Source of the DNA: Multifurca ochricompacta
Lineage: Eukaryota; Basidiomycota; Agaricomycetes; Russulales; Russulaceae
Assembly (NCBI GenBank): GCA_022496185.1
Contig: WTXG01000243.1
Coordinates: 1-52,988 of the forward strand
Direction of reading: 5' to 3'
DNA length: 52,988 nucleotides
How positions within the stretch are numbered: the first letter of the stretch is position 1; each line of letters opens with the position of its first letter. Under the pieces are notes generated by a model that was given only the letters and a program-made list of their open reading frames with translations, had not been told where the DNA came from and made no database searches. A program made the translations under genes and the position numbers. Shown here in pieces: positions 24,574 to 37,799 of the stretch.

Positions 24574-27500
24574 GGTGTTGACAGAATGGACAACCCAAGC
24601 AATTCGGAAGAGAGGCGGCAATCTAAGCTTACAGAATGAAGCTACTTGTAAGGCCTTTTTATAGGGTCTACACATGCAGAAGAAGATTATAATAAGCCAA
24701 GGGAAGTTCAACCTTTACGTTCAGTCCATCATTTGCACTGCTTTCAATTTTCCAACCCCCCCCGCCCCCGCCCCCCTTTCTGCATTCTCTCGCCATCCAA
24801 CAGGACCGGATTAGCCTACTAGGTCAGCTCTACTTTTTAAACCACTATGGCTCCCAATCTGCTGCCCTTTTTGGGACAAGAACTTGTTAGGTTTGTAAAA
24901 GCTGAGCCTTTTCTTCATACGAAATAATGTGGTGGGTGGGATAATAGCGGACCGCGCGGGGATGATTGCCAGCGGAAGAGAGGCGGTGGTCACACATGAC
25001 GGACATTGGACACTTGGACATAACCTTGATTGTGCGCTTTGTCACCGTGAGTCATCGTTGTGGTATGCGAATTGACATTTTTAATCAGGAAACATGTGGC
25101 AGTCCGAGCTTCATCCCTTCCCTCATTTTTCGGTACTCGAGTGACATCAGCGCCTGGTCGATAACCCATGCATGCGTTTGCAGTATCACGCTTGGTCCCT
25201 GTGCGAATCCAGCTCAACTAGTCTAAAGACTAATTCAACAGAGTTGAAACATACGATGGGCGGCGCATGGACCACCGCGCAAAGAGAGATAACACTAGGC
25301 TGGCTGATTGGATTTACACGTGACGACCAAGCAACCCTCCACATGGATTCCCAGTTCTGCTGTGGAGCATGATGAACGAGCAGTTCCTAGCGCTCGCGGG
25401 CGGCTAGCCTCGAGCCTCGAGCAGAAACGATAAAAAGGGGAAGAAACCAATGGGTTATGCACGCCTCCCCATTCCCCCGGAACAGCGGTGAAGGTGGACC
25501 CCCAAATCAATCAAGGGCCGAGTATCACGGAGCCCCATATGACTCAGCGGTATAAAGAGGGAGTGCTCCGGGGCCCTCGGCCTCAGTATCGCTAGAAATT
25601 GTGCAGAGAGGTATCTTCCCCTCGGCCTTACCAACAAACATATTGGGGGAGAGAGAGAGGAGGGGGGGGGGGTTGACGGCGGCAGTTGAATAAATTACAA
25701 GCGTAGTGTGAGGCGAGGCCACAAGTCACTTCCCTTGTCCAACTGATCAGGCTCAGGGTGAAGTTATGCACTTGCATCACTCTTCTGTACCACTTCCATT
25801 TCATCCGTTTGAGGGGTCTGAAGAGTGGAGGCCAGGGACAAGCACTAGAAGGGCTGTGAGAGCGCGCGACAGTTTCTGGCTGTGCATGCATGGGAAGCGC
25901 TCGACTAAAATGCGTGAGATTGAAGCGTTTCAGAAATGGCGGATATTGGTCACCTGGGTACTTTTTTTTTCTAACCTATCTGTGCGAACTCCTCCACATG
26001 CACAAATTATCCAACTTTACAATAACCAAAGGCTGATTCGGATCCAGTGTTGAACACTCTGGAATTCCTGAGAGGGTGGGCGTGTGAGTTTCATAATACG
26101 AGACCCTGAGCAAGAAGATGAACACCCGTCACAGCTGTACTACTGATGTCGGCAATATTACCTCACTAACGTGAAAGTATCAACAAGTGAGAAAGGGGAT
26201 TCCCATCATACGACACGTGTACAAGAGATCAGAGCATGCTGTGTGACCCAGGCCGGCTGCCAAGAGAGTCAATAGATTCGAGAAGAATTAATCCAATTGA
26301 CATTAACCACGTCACAGAACCAGTACCAGAAGTAGGCTATGTGCCGGGTGGTGAACCCTTCTAAGGTATAGGAGGACATATTGTCGAGTGCAGTAGTGAG
26401 TGTGAGTGTAAGTGTAGGCCGATTGGGCGGAGTGGGGGACGGAACCGTGGAGAGGATTATGACGTAATAATCCAATTGTGAACGTAAGGCAAATAGAGCA
26501 TAACAAAAGGACGACAAAGTGCCTCAAGGCTCAGCCCATTTTGATTTTGATTGATCCGTGCTTAAATTGTTGAGTATTGAGAAACGCAGCAAGCAGGACG
26601 ATAACGCACAAGCAAGAAAATGGCCTCGCCATCTTTGCTCGCGGGACTCCTCTTTACCCCCTTTCTTATCCCTTCTGCCTCACAGGACCAGGTTTATTGC
26701 CACTTTGCCGAGGCGTCACAAGCATCGACCACGGCTATCGGTCTGACAGAAAGCCGAACAAGCGGTCCTGTATAATATTTTGATACCCTCACCTCACTTT
26801 ACTTTTACTTTACTTTATTCGCTATACACGATACTTTTCTTATTGCGCTTTTACTTGTTTGGAGTTTGCAGGCACGTGATCGCGTGGGATGCAGCGATAT
26901 GTAATTCAATCGAGGTGAGCCCACACCTGAGGGGTCGCCCTGGACCACCAAACAACATGATGTGCTGCGCTGCACAAGACAAACTTTAGGGTTTCTTATT
27001 ACTGTCCGCGTGCAGGAAAGAAGTAGTTAGATGCTATACTTTTGGCCGGGGCTAGGTCTTCTTTAGACTTTGGGAGTTGATCTTAGTGTCAAACGTGCAA
27101 GTTACGGTGACTGTTCCGTGTGTGTGATCCTTGCTCTACTACGTCTTTGAGAAGGATGCTCGACAATAATTATAAGGCGAGGACGGCAAGAAGAGGTGAT
27201 GCAGCGGGGAGTAGCACCCACAGAGCGTCTGTATGTACGACGAGGGTGGATGCAGACGAGGCAATGGCACCCCCCGGAGCTGGGGGACTGGAGCTCGAAC
27301 TTGATGCCGCACCAAAGCTCGTGCCAGAGATGATTGTCAATTACTGGAATCGTTCGTCCGCTCCATTGTGTGGCCGTGTTTCGTGGGGGATACTCAATGT
27401 CATAGTCGAGTGGAGGATGGGACGGCAAGAATAGGGGCCGTGGTCGTAAACATGGAAATGGTGGCACGTGATCACACGCGCCGGGTTCTAGTTAGTTTGT

Positions 27501-28391
27501 GTTGTGGCAGATGGCGATTGCAGCCGGACAGAAGTCAGACCGTGTAAACTCGTTATCGATAATCTCATCGTTGATAATCTCATCGCATCAGATTGCGACC
27601 GGGGAATACAGAACACAGAACAACCCATTGAGACCCAACAGTGAGTCATTCGCAACCCTCACCCTCGCCACATCCTTGTCTCGCAACATACCCACTCCCA
27701 GTACCCCAACGACGCTCATCCAAGGAAACCACCGTCTGAGACAACCCCGTTGAAGGGAGATCTTCCAGGGTGTGAAGCCTACAGCTCTATACCTCAGCAC
27801 AAAGCCTCAACACGTTATAATGACATGACCTTCTGACGCTTGCGTGAATCTGTATTTTTTACCTTAGCTCAAATCTGTCAACACAAAAGGTGTCATATCG
27901 TCCGAAACCTGACATCTCGGTTTACTCCGGCACCCCAGATCACTCTGGTGGGAATGGGGCAGGCATGGAAAACTCAGAATCAACCGATTGGCGAGTTGTG
28001 GACTAGTTTGATCGAGAACAAGGGAAAGCATAACAAGATGTTCTACACCCATGCAGAGATGAAGAGAGTGGAAAATCGCGGGGAGAGCCACATATGGTGG
28101 ACAAATTCTGCCTACAGAATCTGTGGTCATTCAGTTGATCGCCCTTACGTCAGGCCTCCAGATGGGATTGAAGCGGAATCATCTATACTGAGCCATTCGA
28201 ATGGGCCACACAACCAGACACCCGGGAGAAGAGCATGATTGGTGTATTGGTGGATCCATATGTCCCTACTGACTGGTGTTGGAGACACTCGGGAAGCCTC
28301 TGAACACATTTAAATCGACGAGGCGATCGTGATTCGTGACGCTATCGTAGGTAAGGAATACGGTTTCGTACCATGCTGAATGATTGCTACA
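24574..28391. other. Gene-poor region, possible coding debris
   Basis: No complete gene is supported over 3.8 kb. There are C-rich tracts near 24758-24778 and a G run near 25661-25670. Frames around 27500-27750 and 27840-28300 (for example a plus-strand frame containing WATQPDTREKSMIGVLVDPY) have coding-like composition. They run into stops and may be upstream pieces of the broken gene that is clear from 28392 on. Confidence 0.35.
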
Positions 28392-29145
28392 GCTCACTGC
28401 GGACGCAAATCTTACATTCGAAAGTGATCGCGCGCACGAAACAATTCTGATTAGTGTGATCCGGGATCCGGGATCTTGGCGTGGAGAAGAAGACGAGACA
28501 ACATCTACGCACGGTAAGTATCGCGTTTAATGGTAGGAAGGATTAGAGGCTAATCAAGACATTATTTAGGGGACATGGCAATCTATATATATTTGGCGTT
28601 TAATTGAACCCTCGTTTAGGCCGCATGGGATTTCTAGCGACTTGGAATCGTCGTTCGGTGTTCTTTTATACCAGGTTGCCAAATGCAGGAGTCCTAGGAG
28701 CGTTGATTTGTCGAAGGCTTCACAAGTGGTAGTGGTGTTTGATGACTCTGACTTGGACGTGGGAAGTGACAATCTTGTCAGGGGTGGTGTTGGAAAAGTT
28801 TACTTTCTCAGAGGTTCCTAGATCCTTCCTGAAACCATCAGATTTCTCGTCACAATTTCTTGCAGTGACGTAGTCGAGGAGTTGCGCTCCCTTTCCCGTG
28901 ATCTCTATATCATAAAAGCACAGATCGACAATCAAGAGAAACAACCCGCGAGTCCAGGATGCACTCAAAAAACTTCGTTCTTCCGAATGGGTATTGTCCA
29001 TCTTTGACAGGCACATCGACTCTACATGGGAGGTGGACGACGACGGTAACCTGTGCAAGGATGAGCTTCAAATTGACTCATCGGCAAGTAGGAATCACTG
29101 GAAGCGCAAGGGACGGCTTTCACCAAGTTTGAAAGAGCATAAACA
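28392..29145 (+). pseudogene. Broken multi-exon gene, function unknown
   Basis: Three segments on the plus strand read as protein and are linked by plausible splice sites. 28392-28500 begins LTADANLTFESDRAHETILI after a CAG acceptor and ends at a GTAAGT donor. A second segment from about 28569 contains WRLIEPSFRPHG and ASQVVVVFDDSDLDVGSDNL, up to a stop near 28822. A third, about 28866-29145, contains EELRSLSRDLYIIKAQ and then, in a different frame, VQDALKKLRSSEWVLSIFD. The first junction and a point near 28940 are each off by one base, so the gene does not close. No family was recognised. Either a pseudogene or a gene with sequencing indels. Confidence 0.4.
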
Positions 29146-30507
29146 GTGAGTGCTTCCACAGAAGTTCGAAATGATATAAACTAGTAATCTCAGCGGGTGA
29201 GTTCCAAAATTACACGGTGATAAGTCGACTCAATAAACCCACGCTTGAGTGAGCATGGGAACCAAGGTCCACAATCTGCGGTTTATTTGATGGAAAGGAG
29301 CTGCGAAGATTTCAAGATACGCGAGTGTGTACTCGAGCTCATCACTGGTATCACTAATAAATTACTTGGAAGCCAAAATTAAGACGACCCTGATCAGATC
29401 ATATTACGGCAAGCACGATCTCAACGCGGAATGGATCCCCCTGGTACTTGGCGAAGCGCGAGGGGTTAAGGCATAAAAAAAAATTACTTTGACCCATCAT
29501 ACTGCAATTGTTTTGGGATTCAATCAGTTCATTCACGGAAGATCCTGAAAATTTCTCGCTCCTCTCAGACTCTGGAGTATCATGCAAGTGATAAGAAAAG
29601 GCATTTTCCCGTTCGTTCAGCCTGGCCCACCGAAAAAAATGAATGTACAGCACAGCCCATGAAGACTTCTTAAGTCAATTACCGAAATTATTGGTCGGAC
29701 CCCGCAGTCATTGACTGAACGGTGCCATCACCCTTCTGGAACTAGTAGCCGAGAAGGTTGTCAAGGGAAACTAGGGAAAGGTCGGCTAGAAGCCATTCAC
29801 AACCGCACAACATTCCCTGGAAAGTGACCACTTCACAAGCGAATTTCATCATTCTACGTAGGTATGGTTTCTATCGAATCATCTCAGATGGTGACGGGCA
29901 CGAATTGTTTAATCGTGGCACGATTTGCATGTGCAGAGTCAGGGTTCATGGCACCTTCAAGATTAAAAATTTCTTGTTCGTTGCCAAGCGCCGCACGGTC
30001 TTACTAGGCGCTTAATTCCTTTTTCTTTTTCGTGTACGGTCCCCTCTTTGAGGATATAAACGATAACTGATGCCATGCCTGACGGTTGGCCCCGCCGGGA
30101 TGACGCCGTCTTACCTGTTGGGCCGCCGGGATGGGGATTTGAAGCATGGGATATAGATGGGCGCTTGTGTCATGGTCCTACTATCAGCACGTAATGTTTA
30201 TTCAGACCCTTTTGGCGAAGATTTACCTCGCTTTCCTTGTTGCAGACAATTATCAAATTACATTACCTACTCTGCCCTTGAAGGGTTGGAATAGACTCGG
30301 TTCCTGGATTTAGTGTGGCCACTAATATTAAATACACTTTGGCGCGTCCACATGGACGTGATCGGACTACCAAGATTATGATTGATGTTATATACAGTAA
30401 AGTACTAGATTTGTGCAATTACATGGTAGTCTATTACAATAGTCAGTTAGAGTGAAGTAGATGTCAAGAAAGAGTGCCAGAGTCCGGGTGTATTTCATAT
30501 CGTTCAT
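29146..30507. other. Intergenic region with weak coding remnants
   Basis: A plus-strand frame from about 29300 to 29475 (with SRYASVYSSSSLVSLINYLE) and another around 29860-30000 look coding-like but are isolated and end in stops. They may be the rest of the broken gene upstream. From 30015 to 30507 nothing is seen beyond the 3' flank of the next gene. Confidence 0.3.
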
Positions 30508-31421
30508 CTAGATGATGAATCGGTTCAGCTGAAGAATCGGCATCCAACTACCTTGTGAAACGTGGATTGCCCCGATCAATATGACATCTCTGGGACTGAT
30601 GCCGCCATTTCCGATGTACCAGTGGTTTCTGCCACTCTGATCATAGTAAGGCTGGTTTACAGCCTTCTAGCGTATTGGTTGCATCAGTCATCATAAGTTT
30701 CGAGGGAGACCACAGGGTCTCACTCACCTCCATAAACAGCTTTACTTTCCCGGCGAGATACTTTGCGAATTTTTCGAGCGGGACGGTTTCACGTGTTGAA
30801 TTTCCTTTTCGAATCATTATTTGTCCGTCCCACGGAGCATACCCAAACCACTAGCGAACAGGCAAATTTTCTAGTCAAAACGGAAAGCTCTTGAGATTGA
30901 AATTTTTGACTCACGTTGATACGAATCTGAGCATGGACGCTCGTGCCGACGGGGGCTACGCTGGAAGCGTCTCGAAGAGACGTGCAGTCACCGGCTGCGG
31001 CGTGGATTAAAGACAAGCCAAGGCTGCCATCCTGTTTGAAGAAAAAAATTGGGGGAAATAGTTCCCGGACGTAGCGCTGTACCTCTGACTGATTTTGCGG
31101 GGTCCAGATTGACTGTTTAACCACTGTGCCTATTTCATTGATCACAATGTCCACCACTAGTGGCGGTGGCGGGTTATATGGGTCCACATCGGGCCCATAC
31201 GGAGGCGCGGCAAGGAAACACCCAGGCCACCTTTCATCGGTATACGACTGTATAAGCGCTGCACTTCTCCCCACCATAAGGGCGTGGTAGGCTTCGGCAG
31301 CCCTAGAGCCAAGCATTTGTGCAAGGTAGCCGTCTATCAGTAATGTAGATTGATGAAGGTGTTGCCGAGAATTCATGTAGGGGGCTGTAGGGGATGATAA
31401 AAGGGATGGGGGGGAATACAT
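30508..31421 (-). CDS. Unrecognised 262-aa protein, intact
   Basis: I do not recognise the family. Three exons close in frame to 262 aa: 31421-30915, 30850-30728 and 30666-30508, with introns of 64 and 61 nt. Visible features are a segment ending YTDERWPGCFLAAPPYGP, a proline run (NPPPPLVVDI), WFGYAPWDGQIMIRKG, and a C-terminal stretch HVSQGSWMPILQLNRFII. There is no signal peptide, transmembrane segment or known catalytic motif that I can see. The absence of stops, clean splice sites and balanced composition argue that it is a working gene. An alternative start, MNSRQHLHQ at about 31376, is possible. It stands alone between two gene-poor stretches. Confidence 0.65.
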
Positions 31422-33244
31422 TTGCTTTCGGTGTGGACACGCTTAGGAACTTGTGAGGGATGGGGAGAAAGAAAACAGAGAAAACGGGTCTCTTTTGAAC
31501 TGGGTGAGTGCCATAGGGGCGCTCTTTCGAGCATTGTTGCCCGCAGCGTCCTGGCAATGGTAGATGGTGCCCCGCGTGAATCGGATGAGAGTGGATGGAT
31601 TGGATGGAGTGCGTGGTGGCAGCAGACCATACCCCGGGCACAGAATCTTTAGAATGTGCGTAGTGGCAAACCGTGATCCGGGCACAAAATCTTCAGAATA
31701 TATCCAGCGCCAGACTCGGGGAAATAACCCGGAAGTTCCGGGCAGATTTGGAGTGGAACGGTGTATTTCTGCGGAAGAAGCTAGAAAAGTGCAAGAGCCT
31801 GAGAGATGCAGTCCCAGCGTAGTGTATCCATTGTGGGCCAGCCTATGCCAATCAACGACGGATCCCAATGTACTTGCCGTAATCGACGCCAGAGCAAACG
31901 ATGATCCCCGGGTGGTGCTGCTGTCACAGAAGGGCACAGCCATGTCTATAAGAAGCCGAAAGAGACCGAGGCACATTTTCCTTTTTTTTTTTACTCCGCC
32001 AGGGGAGCAGATATACGTTGGAACATTGGGCGGGAGGTAACCACTAGCGAAGCGCCACTACTACACTTTATGGGAGGTTGGGTCCAGCGATAGGTGGGGA
32101 TATCTTCCACTCGATGGTTGAACCAAGTAATCGGACCAGCATATGAGATACATCGCGAGTGGGCCCGTTCGAGCGCAGGGAAAGTACTAGTAAATGTTGT
32201 GATTGAGTAGTGCCAGAGACCTGGACGTCAGGAGAGAAATAGCTTAATATGGTACCCTCTTTAAATGGACGTGTAGCTAGTAAATATATTGTCCAAAATA
32301 AAACCGGGCAACAAGTTGGAACAACTGAAAGTACGTCAGAAAGTGACATTCGAGCAATGGATTCGCTGAGAGAATGGCAAGTACAAAGTGCCGGGACAAA
32401 GCTTAAGATTTTGTGGACCCGTACGCTCGACGTTGAAAGAACATGGGATCGCAATGAGATCCATCAATAAACCCAGGTGCTTGGCTGTACTAGTATAACG
32501 GGCGCGGAAATAAGATGCCGACTATCACGTGGTCACGAGCAGGGGTATGTGTGGTGGTGGTATGGAGCCATATTTGGTCAGGCGAGGCGGGCGGGAACAA
32601 GTCGGAGGCTAGCGTGACTCCAATAGGCGGTGTAGTACTCTTCCGTGAGGCAAGTAAGTACCATTCCATGAGGCAAGTACAATGCCGCGCAGCCAAGACT
32701 TTCCTATTGAAGCAGAAGCAAGCTGGCACTGGCACGGGGGAAAGGGAGAGCCGTAAGTCACGGGGGTCACGGGGGTCACGGGGGGACTCAAGTTAGTCCA
32801 GTATGACCCAATGGCCCAATTTACTGGCTAGTAGATCGACTGGTGTTTGCAAGCATTGCACACACATGTGGGTGGGAAGTTCCCTGTCACTGTTACAAAA
32901 TTATAGGGCTAGACTGCCTAGTATAGTAAGCATGCGCTGGTAACTCTAGTCATCTTTTAGTCAAGTCATTCCGTTTGGTCCAAGTGCGCCGCAAGTGCAC
33001 CGTGCCACGTTTTTATTGTAAATCCCCCACCCCTCAAAAGTTTGAATGGCCGTCGTGTACTCCTAATGTCGTCAAGGCGGCGGCGATTCGATTTTTTAAA
33101 AAACAAAAAAAGGCAACGGCATCGACGGTCTTCCGGGCCGTGGTTTCCTGGGACCGGGGGCAGTTGGGCAGTTACAAGTGACCCGCCCCCCGGAAAGACT
33201 CGGCGACTCGGCGATCAAAACAACTTGTTTTCCATTCTCTCGAC
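31422..33244. other. Intergenic region with small repeats
   Basis: A 1.8-kb gap without a supported gene. It has an imperfect duplication with a 44-bp period: a CCGGGCACAGAATCTT-like unit at 31634-31656 and 31678-31699. It also has three tandem TCACGGGGG units near 32758-32784. A 177-codon minus-strand open frame (31443-31976) has no motif and poor composition and was not called. The region should contain the promoters of the flanking divergent genes. Confidence 0.4.
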
Positions 33245-36200
33245 ATGTCATTCTTTACTCAACTCGTGGAACGCCTTCCGGAAGGCATACAGCGCACAGA
33301 AGACACAATTTTTGGTCAGTTCTCTGGTTCTGCTCCGGTATGACGTTTTCTGAGCCTCATCATTAGGCATTTTGAACCCGAATAGTGAGATCTAGCTGGG
33401 CTCGCCTCGTGCTCCTACTTTAATTTGGGAACAGGAAGGCATGATACTGCCGAGGGAAAGCTTCATGATGAAATACGCGCGGAAATTAATGCCAGCCATC
33501 GCTTTGGAAGCTTCGCAGCCGAACGGGCTCAAAACGCCGTCAAATGGTGTGGATCTTCATCTGTTATGTGTCATAGCTTATTCTTATTGGATCTGTGCAG
33601 GCACATAGACGGTCATGATTACTTTTATGCGCTTTCTGAAATGCTTGACAGCGCAAGGGAATGTATCTTTATCCTGGTGCGGCCTCTTTCGCTTCTCGCA
33701 TTGTCACTTTTGATCAACGGCTGGCCAAGGACTGGTGGTTAACCCCCGAGCTCTATCTACGTCGCCCGCCTGCATACAACCCAGAGTGGCGCCTTGATAG
33801 GATACTGAAGCGCAAGGCTGAGCAAGGTGTGAGAGTTTATGTCATTGTATACAAGGAGGTACGCGCCCGCTACGCTCCCAAATGTCTATGGACTCTGATG
33901 GGCGAGGAAGGTTACTCAAACCATGAACATGAGCTCGTCTCACACCAAGGTTAGATACCCTGCCATCGATCCCCCCCCATTCTCTCCAACTCCCGTTGTC
34001 GTGATCAGAAAGCCCTCGAGGCATTACATCCCAATATTGCGTGCATGCGTCACCCAGACCATATCGGGTCTAAAGGTCCGCATCTCCGTCCGGCGATTTC
34101 CGGCCGAACTCATACTTAGATCTGGACTGGGTGGCAGATAATGTCGAGTTCTGGTCTCATCACGAGAAAGTTGTTGTTGTCGATAATCATCGCGCGTGCA
34201 TCGGCGGACTTGACATTTGTTTTGGCCGCTGGGACACTCAGAATCATCCACTCGCCGATGCACATCCCACCGATTTCTCGCGCACTCTTTTTCCAGGGCA
34301 GGATTACAACAACGCGCGCATCACGGATTTTCAGAATGTAAGCAGTTACGCGAGCGGAACTATTTCTGTGTTGGAAAGTCCTCGAATGCCATGGCACGAC
34401 GTACGTTTGTGACCAGCTCTTTTGTTCAGCATAGGCTGACACACGCTATCAGGTGCACATGACCATTGACGGCCCCGTTGTCCTTGACATTGTGCAGCAC
34501 TTTGTTGAACGGTGGAATGAGGTCAAAAGCCGCAAAGTGTGTTATAAGGTTTATCTCGGAATACTCCTAGCACTACTTACCCGAGCATCTCTACACGACA
34601 GTACAAAGATAACGAGTTCGTTTTTCTGCCCCTCCCCCCTCTCTCACTGCTGTTAATTACGCTGTTCAAGTCGCTTCGACTGGCTTGCACTACCTCACAA
34701 TGTCAAAGTGGCCCCAAACGAGGCGATTGTACGTCATCCGCATCGCGAGCATTGGCATCAGATTGGTCGCCGCTTTAAGCAGCGCTTCCACCGCTTACGC
34801 GGGGACTATGACCCTGATGATAAGTTTTACTCGAGGGCACCCCACGGAACATGCCGCGTGCAGGTTGTTCGGAGTGTCAGCGATTGGAGCCACGGCGTAC
34901 TGACGGAACATAGCATTCAGAATGCTTGTAAGAAGAACAGCCAACTTGCGCTCTCATGGAATCTGATGGGATTCGGCAGATATTCAGATGATTCGAGAGG
35001 CAAACCACTTTATTTACATTGGTACGTGATCCTCAATTTTCGTCCCGTTATATGCAGGAACCTGAACACTTCTTGTAGAGAACCAGTTCTTGTAAGCGCG
35101 GATATTTTTTTCCACGTTCTTGGAGTCATCCTGACTCGCGCCCCTCCAAGCATTTCGAACACAAAAGAGGTGGGGCCCGTGAAGAATCAAATCGCCGCGG
35201 CGCTTGTGGAGCGCATTTTAAGCGCTGCTCGGTCTGAAAAGAAATTCAAGGTGAGCACTATTGGTCGCTGTTAAGAGTGTGCCTGACGGATAAGGGTTTT
35301 TCACATAGGTCATTGTAGTCATTCCAGAACTCCCAGCATTCGCGGGTGATGTGAAGAGCGAGACATCGCTCAAGACCATCATGGCTGCGCAGTATCGCAC
35401 TATCAACCGCGGCGGAAGCAGCATTTATGAGGAAATCCGTAAGGGAGGATTCGAACCGTAAGTGCGCCATTTTACTCTCTCAGTCGCGTGTTCTTCGTTC
35501 AACGGCAAGCATCTTTAGGACGGACTATATTCGGTTCTATCACCTCCGTGTATACGACAGAATCAATGCCCCCACAGGTGCGTGCCCCCAATTTCTGCCA
35601 ATCGAATCCCCTCATTTTGCGTCACAAAGGGACACTCATTGCTCAGATGGAGGCCCATTCTAACGTCAAGTTCAACGAAGCACAGGTAGCGCTCGCGCGT
35701 CAGTGGGTCGGCGACTCGGCGGATCCGGACTTACCAGCCGAGATCACGATCCAACTGCCTGAACCCACGTCCGAAGGTATTGTCCTCAGTGAGAAGACAA
35801 AGATCAAAACCGAGAAATACCCGGTGCCTCGCTTGTATGATGATGCGGTTGCTATAATTGAGCGATTTGAGCGTGGTGCTAGTGCACTTGTTGGAAGGCA
35901 GCATGAGGCAGTCGCCGATACGGTCGGCCAGCATGCGTTACAGGACCAGACAGGGCTTGGAAATGAGCAGTGGCTGGGAACCGATGAAGAAGAGCTCAAT
36001 TCGTATGTAGTGATTTGCCTCCGTGAGGGCCTTTGCTAACTAACATCATACCTCACGCTCTGGGTAGATATGTATCCGAGCTGTCGTATATTCACACTAA
36101 GCTCATGATCGTGGACGACCGCCGTGTTATCGTATGGATGTCGCCTTTTATGTTGAGAACCATTTCAGTGATACTTCCGTTCCTCAGATGGGCTCAGCAA

Positions 36201-37108
36201 ACTTGAACGACCGCAGTCAGAAGGTGAGTGTTTCCGGAACTTGCGGCCCTACGAGATGGCGTTGTGTTCATATAATAATTTTAGGGTGATGGAGACTCTG
36301 AGATTGCTCTGGTTGTCGAGGACGACGATTACATTCCAAGTAAGATGGATGGGCGCCCGTATAGAGCTGCCCGCTTCGCAGCGTCCTTGCGGCGCAAGCT
36401 CTTCCGTCGTGCGTATCCATTCAATTGGAAACACAGGGTTCACAATCATGACCGCCATGCACAATGTGCCGTTTCTTGATCTTGATTGATCTTTAATAGA
36501 GTATATGGGCTTAATTCCGCCGCAGCGCGTGTCCTCGCGCAGTGAACACGTGACCTCATTCATGCGCCCGGCCCCGGTTCCTAATAACGACGAGACAGAC
36601 TTGGAAGAGGACGCGCGGGTAGCGGACCCGTTGTCTATTGAACTACTGGATCTGCTGAACAGGACAGCAAGGGTGAATCGTGAGGTGTTCACGGAGATCT
36701 TCCGCCCTGTGCCGAGCAATTTAGTGCACAACTGGACTGCCTATGAAGTAAGTCGGGGGAGGGGGGGGTTGTTTGACAAGCCTCGTCTCGTCTCTTCTCT
36801 GTACTGGCCTTTGCCTGGCTTGGCTAAAGCAGCGGGTCATGCAGGTGTATAAGCCCAAAGTCAAAACGGGTCACGTCGTCCCTGAGGTGTCACTCCAGCG
36901 CGTGAAAGAGCGACTTGCGCTTGTGCGTGGATCGATTGTCGAAGCCCCGATCGTACGTTGGCTCTGCCTGCCTGCGTGCCTGCCTGTGGGGTTTCTGGTT
37001 CGGTTCTAACCGCTTTGAAAATCACAGGACTTTTTGATTGACGAGAAAGATTTTGTGGAGGGACCCGATTGGATTGGGCTTAATCCCACGCTTCCGATCT
37101 ATATCTGA
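33245..37108 (+). CDS. Phospholipase D (two HKD motifs)
   Basis: Phospholipase D hydrolyses phosphatidylcholine to phosphatidic acid and choline at membranes. Twenty-two exons close in frame to 839 aa: 33245-33314, 33435-33546, 33601-33676, 33730-33858, 33911-33949, 34009-34075, 34138-34400, 34453-34536, 34602-34615, 34671-34927, 34980-35021, 35079-35091, 35151-35250, 35309-35457, 35519-35577, 35630-36002, 36068-36131, 36188-36223, 36285-36408, 36500-36747, 36833-36952 and 37028-37108. HKD motif 1 is H173/K175/D180 in [10 protein letters not shown]; motif 2 is H625/K627/D632 in HTKLMIVDD followed by [11 protein letters not shown]. The IENQFF motif spans three exons. There is no PX or PH domain at the N-terminus, so this is the short fungal form rather than a full Spo14-like enzyme. 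Exons 9 and 12 are only 14 and 13 nt. The acceptor of exon 21 could alternatively lie 15 nt downstream. Confidence 0.93.
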
Positions 37109-37632
37109 GCTTGTAGGATGGAGTAAAGGGAACGATCTAGGGATGTTAGAAAGAGGGGCGTTATATACGAACATGCGAACTAAATGGGGATCTAATGGAG
37201 GTGGAGGTCATCATTAATGTGGCACCCTGAATTGTGAATTGAATGGCTTCACCACCGTACCACTGTCACCACCATTGCCAGTCGGCCACCCACGTTCACT
37301 ATCATTGTTACCCCCAGCCAGCACACTGCCTTTGCCTTTACTCTCTCAATCAAACTATCGCGGTTTACACTGACTGAGCCCAAAAAAAATATTACAGTTA
37401 AGTCATCAGAAAAATCCTATCAAAACACCCCCAAAAAGAGGGTTGCTCCACAAGATTTCATATAACTTGCCTTTTAAATAGCACATCAATCTTAGGCACT
37501 CACACAGCTCCACTTTAACATTATTACCCTCGGCCTTTTATTTTATTTTCTTCGGGTCCTCATGAAGCTTTCGCGACAATGGGGTATAACGAGGGAACGA
37601 TCTTTCACGTCAAGACCAATGGAGTGAAGCCC

Positions 37633-37640
37633 TATATAAA
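37633..37640 (+). promoter_or_regulatory. TATA box upstream of the PRM10-like gene
   Basis: TATATAAA in the context CCCTATATAAAAGGGC, about 160 bp upstream of the ATG at 37800. A likely non-coding first intron (donor GTGAGT near 37697, acceptor CCCAG near 37771) lies between them. The position and sequence fit a core promoter; that it is used is inference. Confidence 0.5.
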
Positions 37641-37799
37641 AGGGCTGGGCATATCCACCCCCCGAGTCGGGCACTGTCTCATAGCGACTCATCAGTTGTG
37701 AGTGTTTTTTTTTGCTCCTCCCCCCCCTCTTTCCCTGCTACTAATGTATACTCATTCCCTCTCGCTCCCCAGGTGCTCATTCCCTCAAGGTCGTCTACT

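Noticed and set aside
31443..31976. 177-codon open frame on the minus strand upstream of the 30.5-kb gene
   Set aside because: No conserved motif, irregular composition and no splice logic linking it to a gene.
36833..36847. Exon 21 of phospholipase D beginning at the later acceptor (36848)
   Set aside because: Both acceptors keep the frame; the earlier one has the better pyrimidine context, so it was used, but the alternative remains possible.
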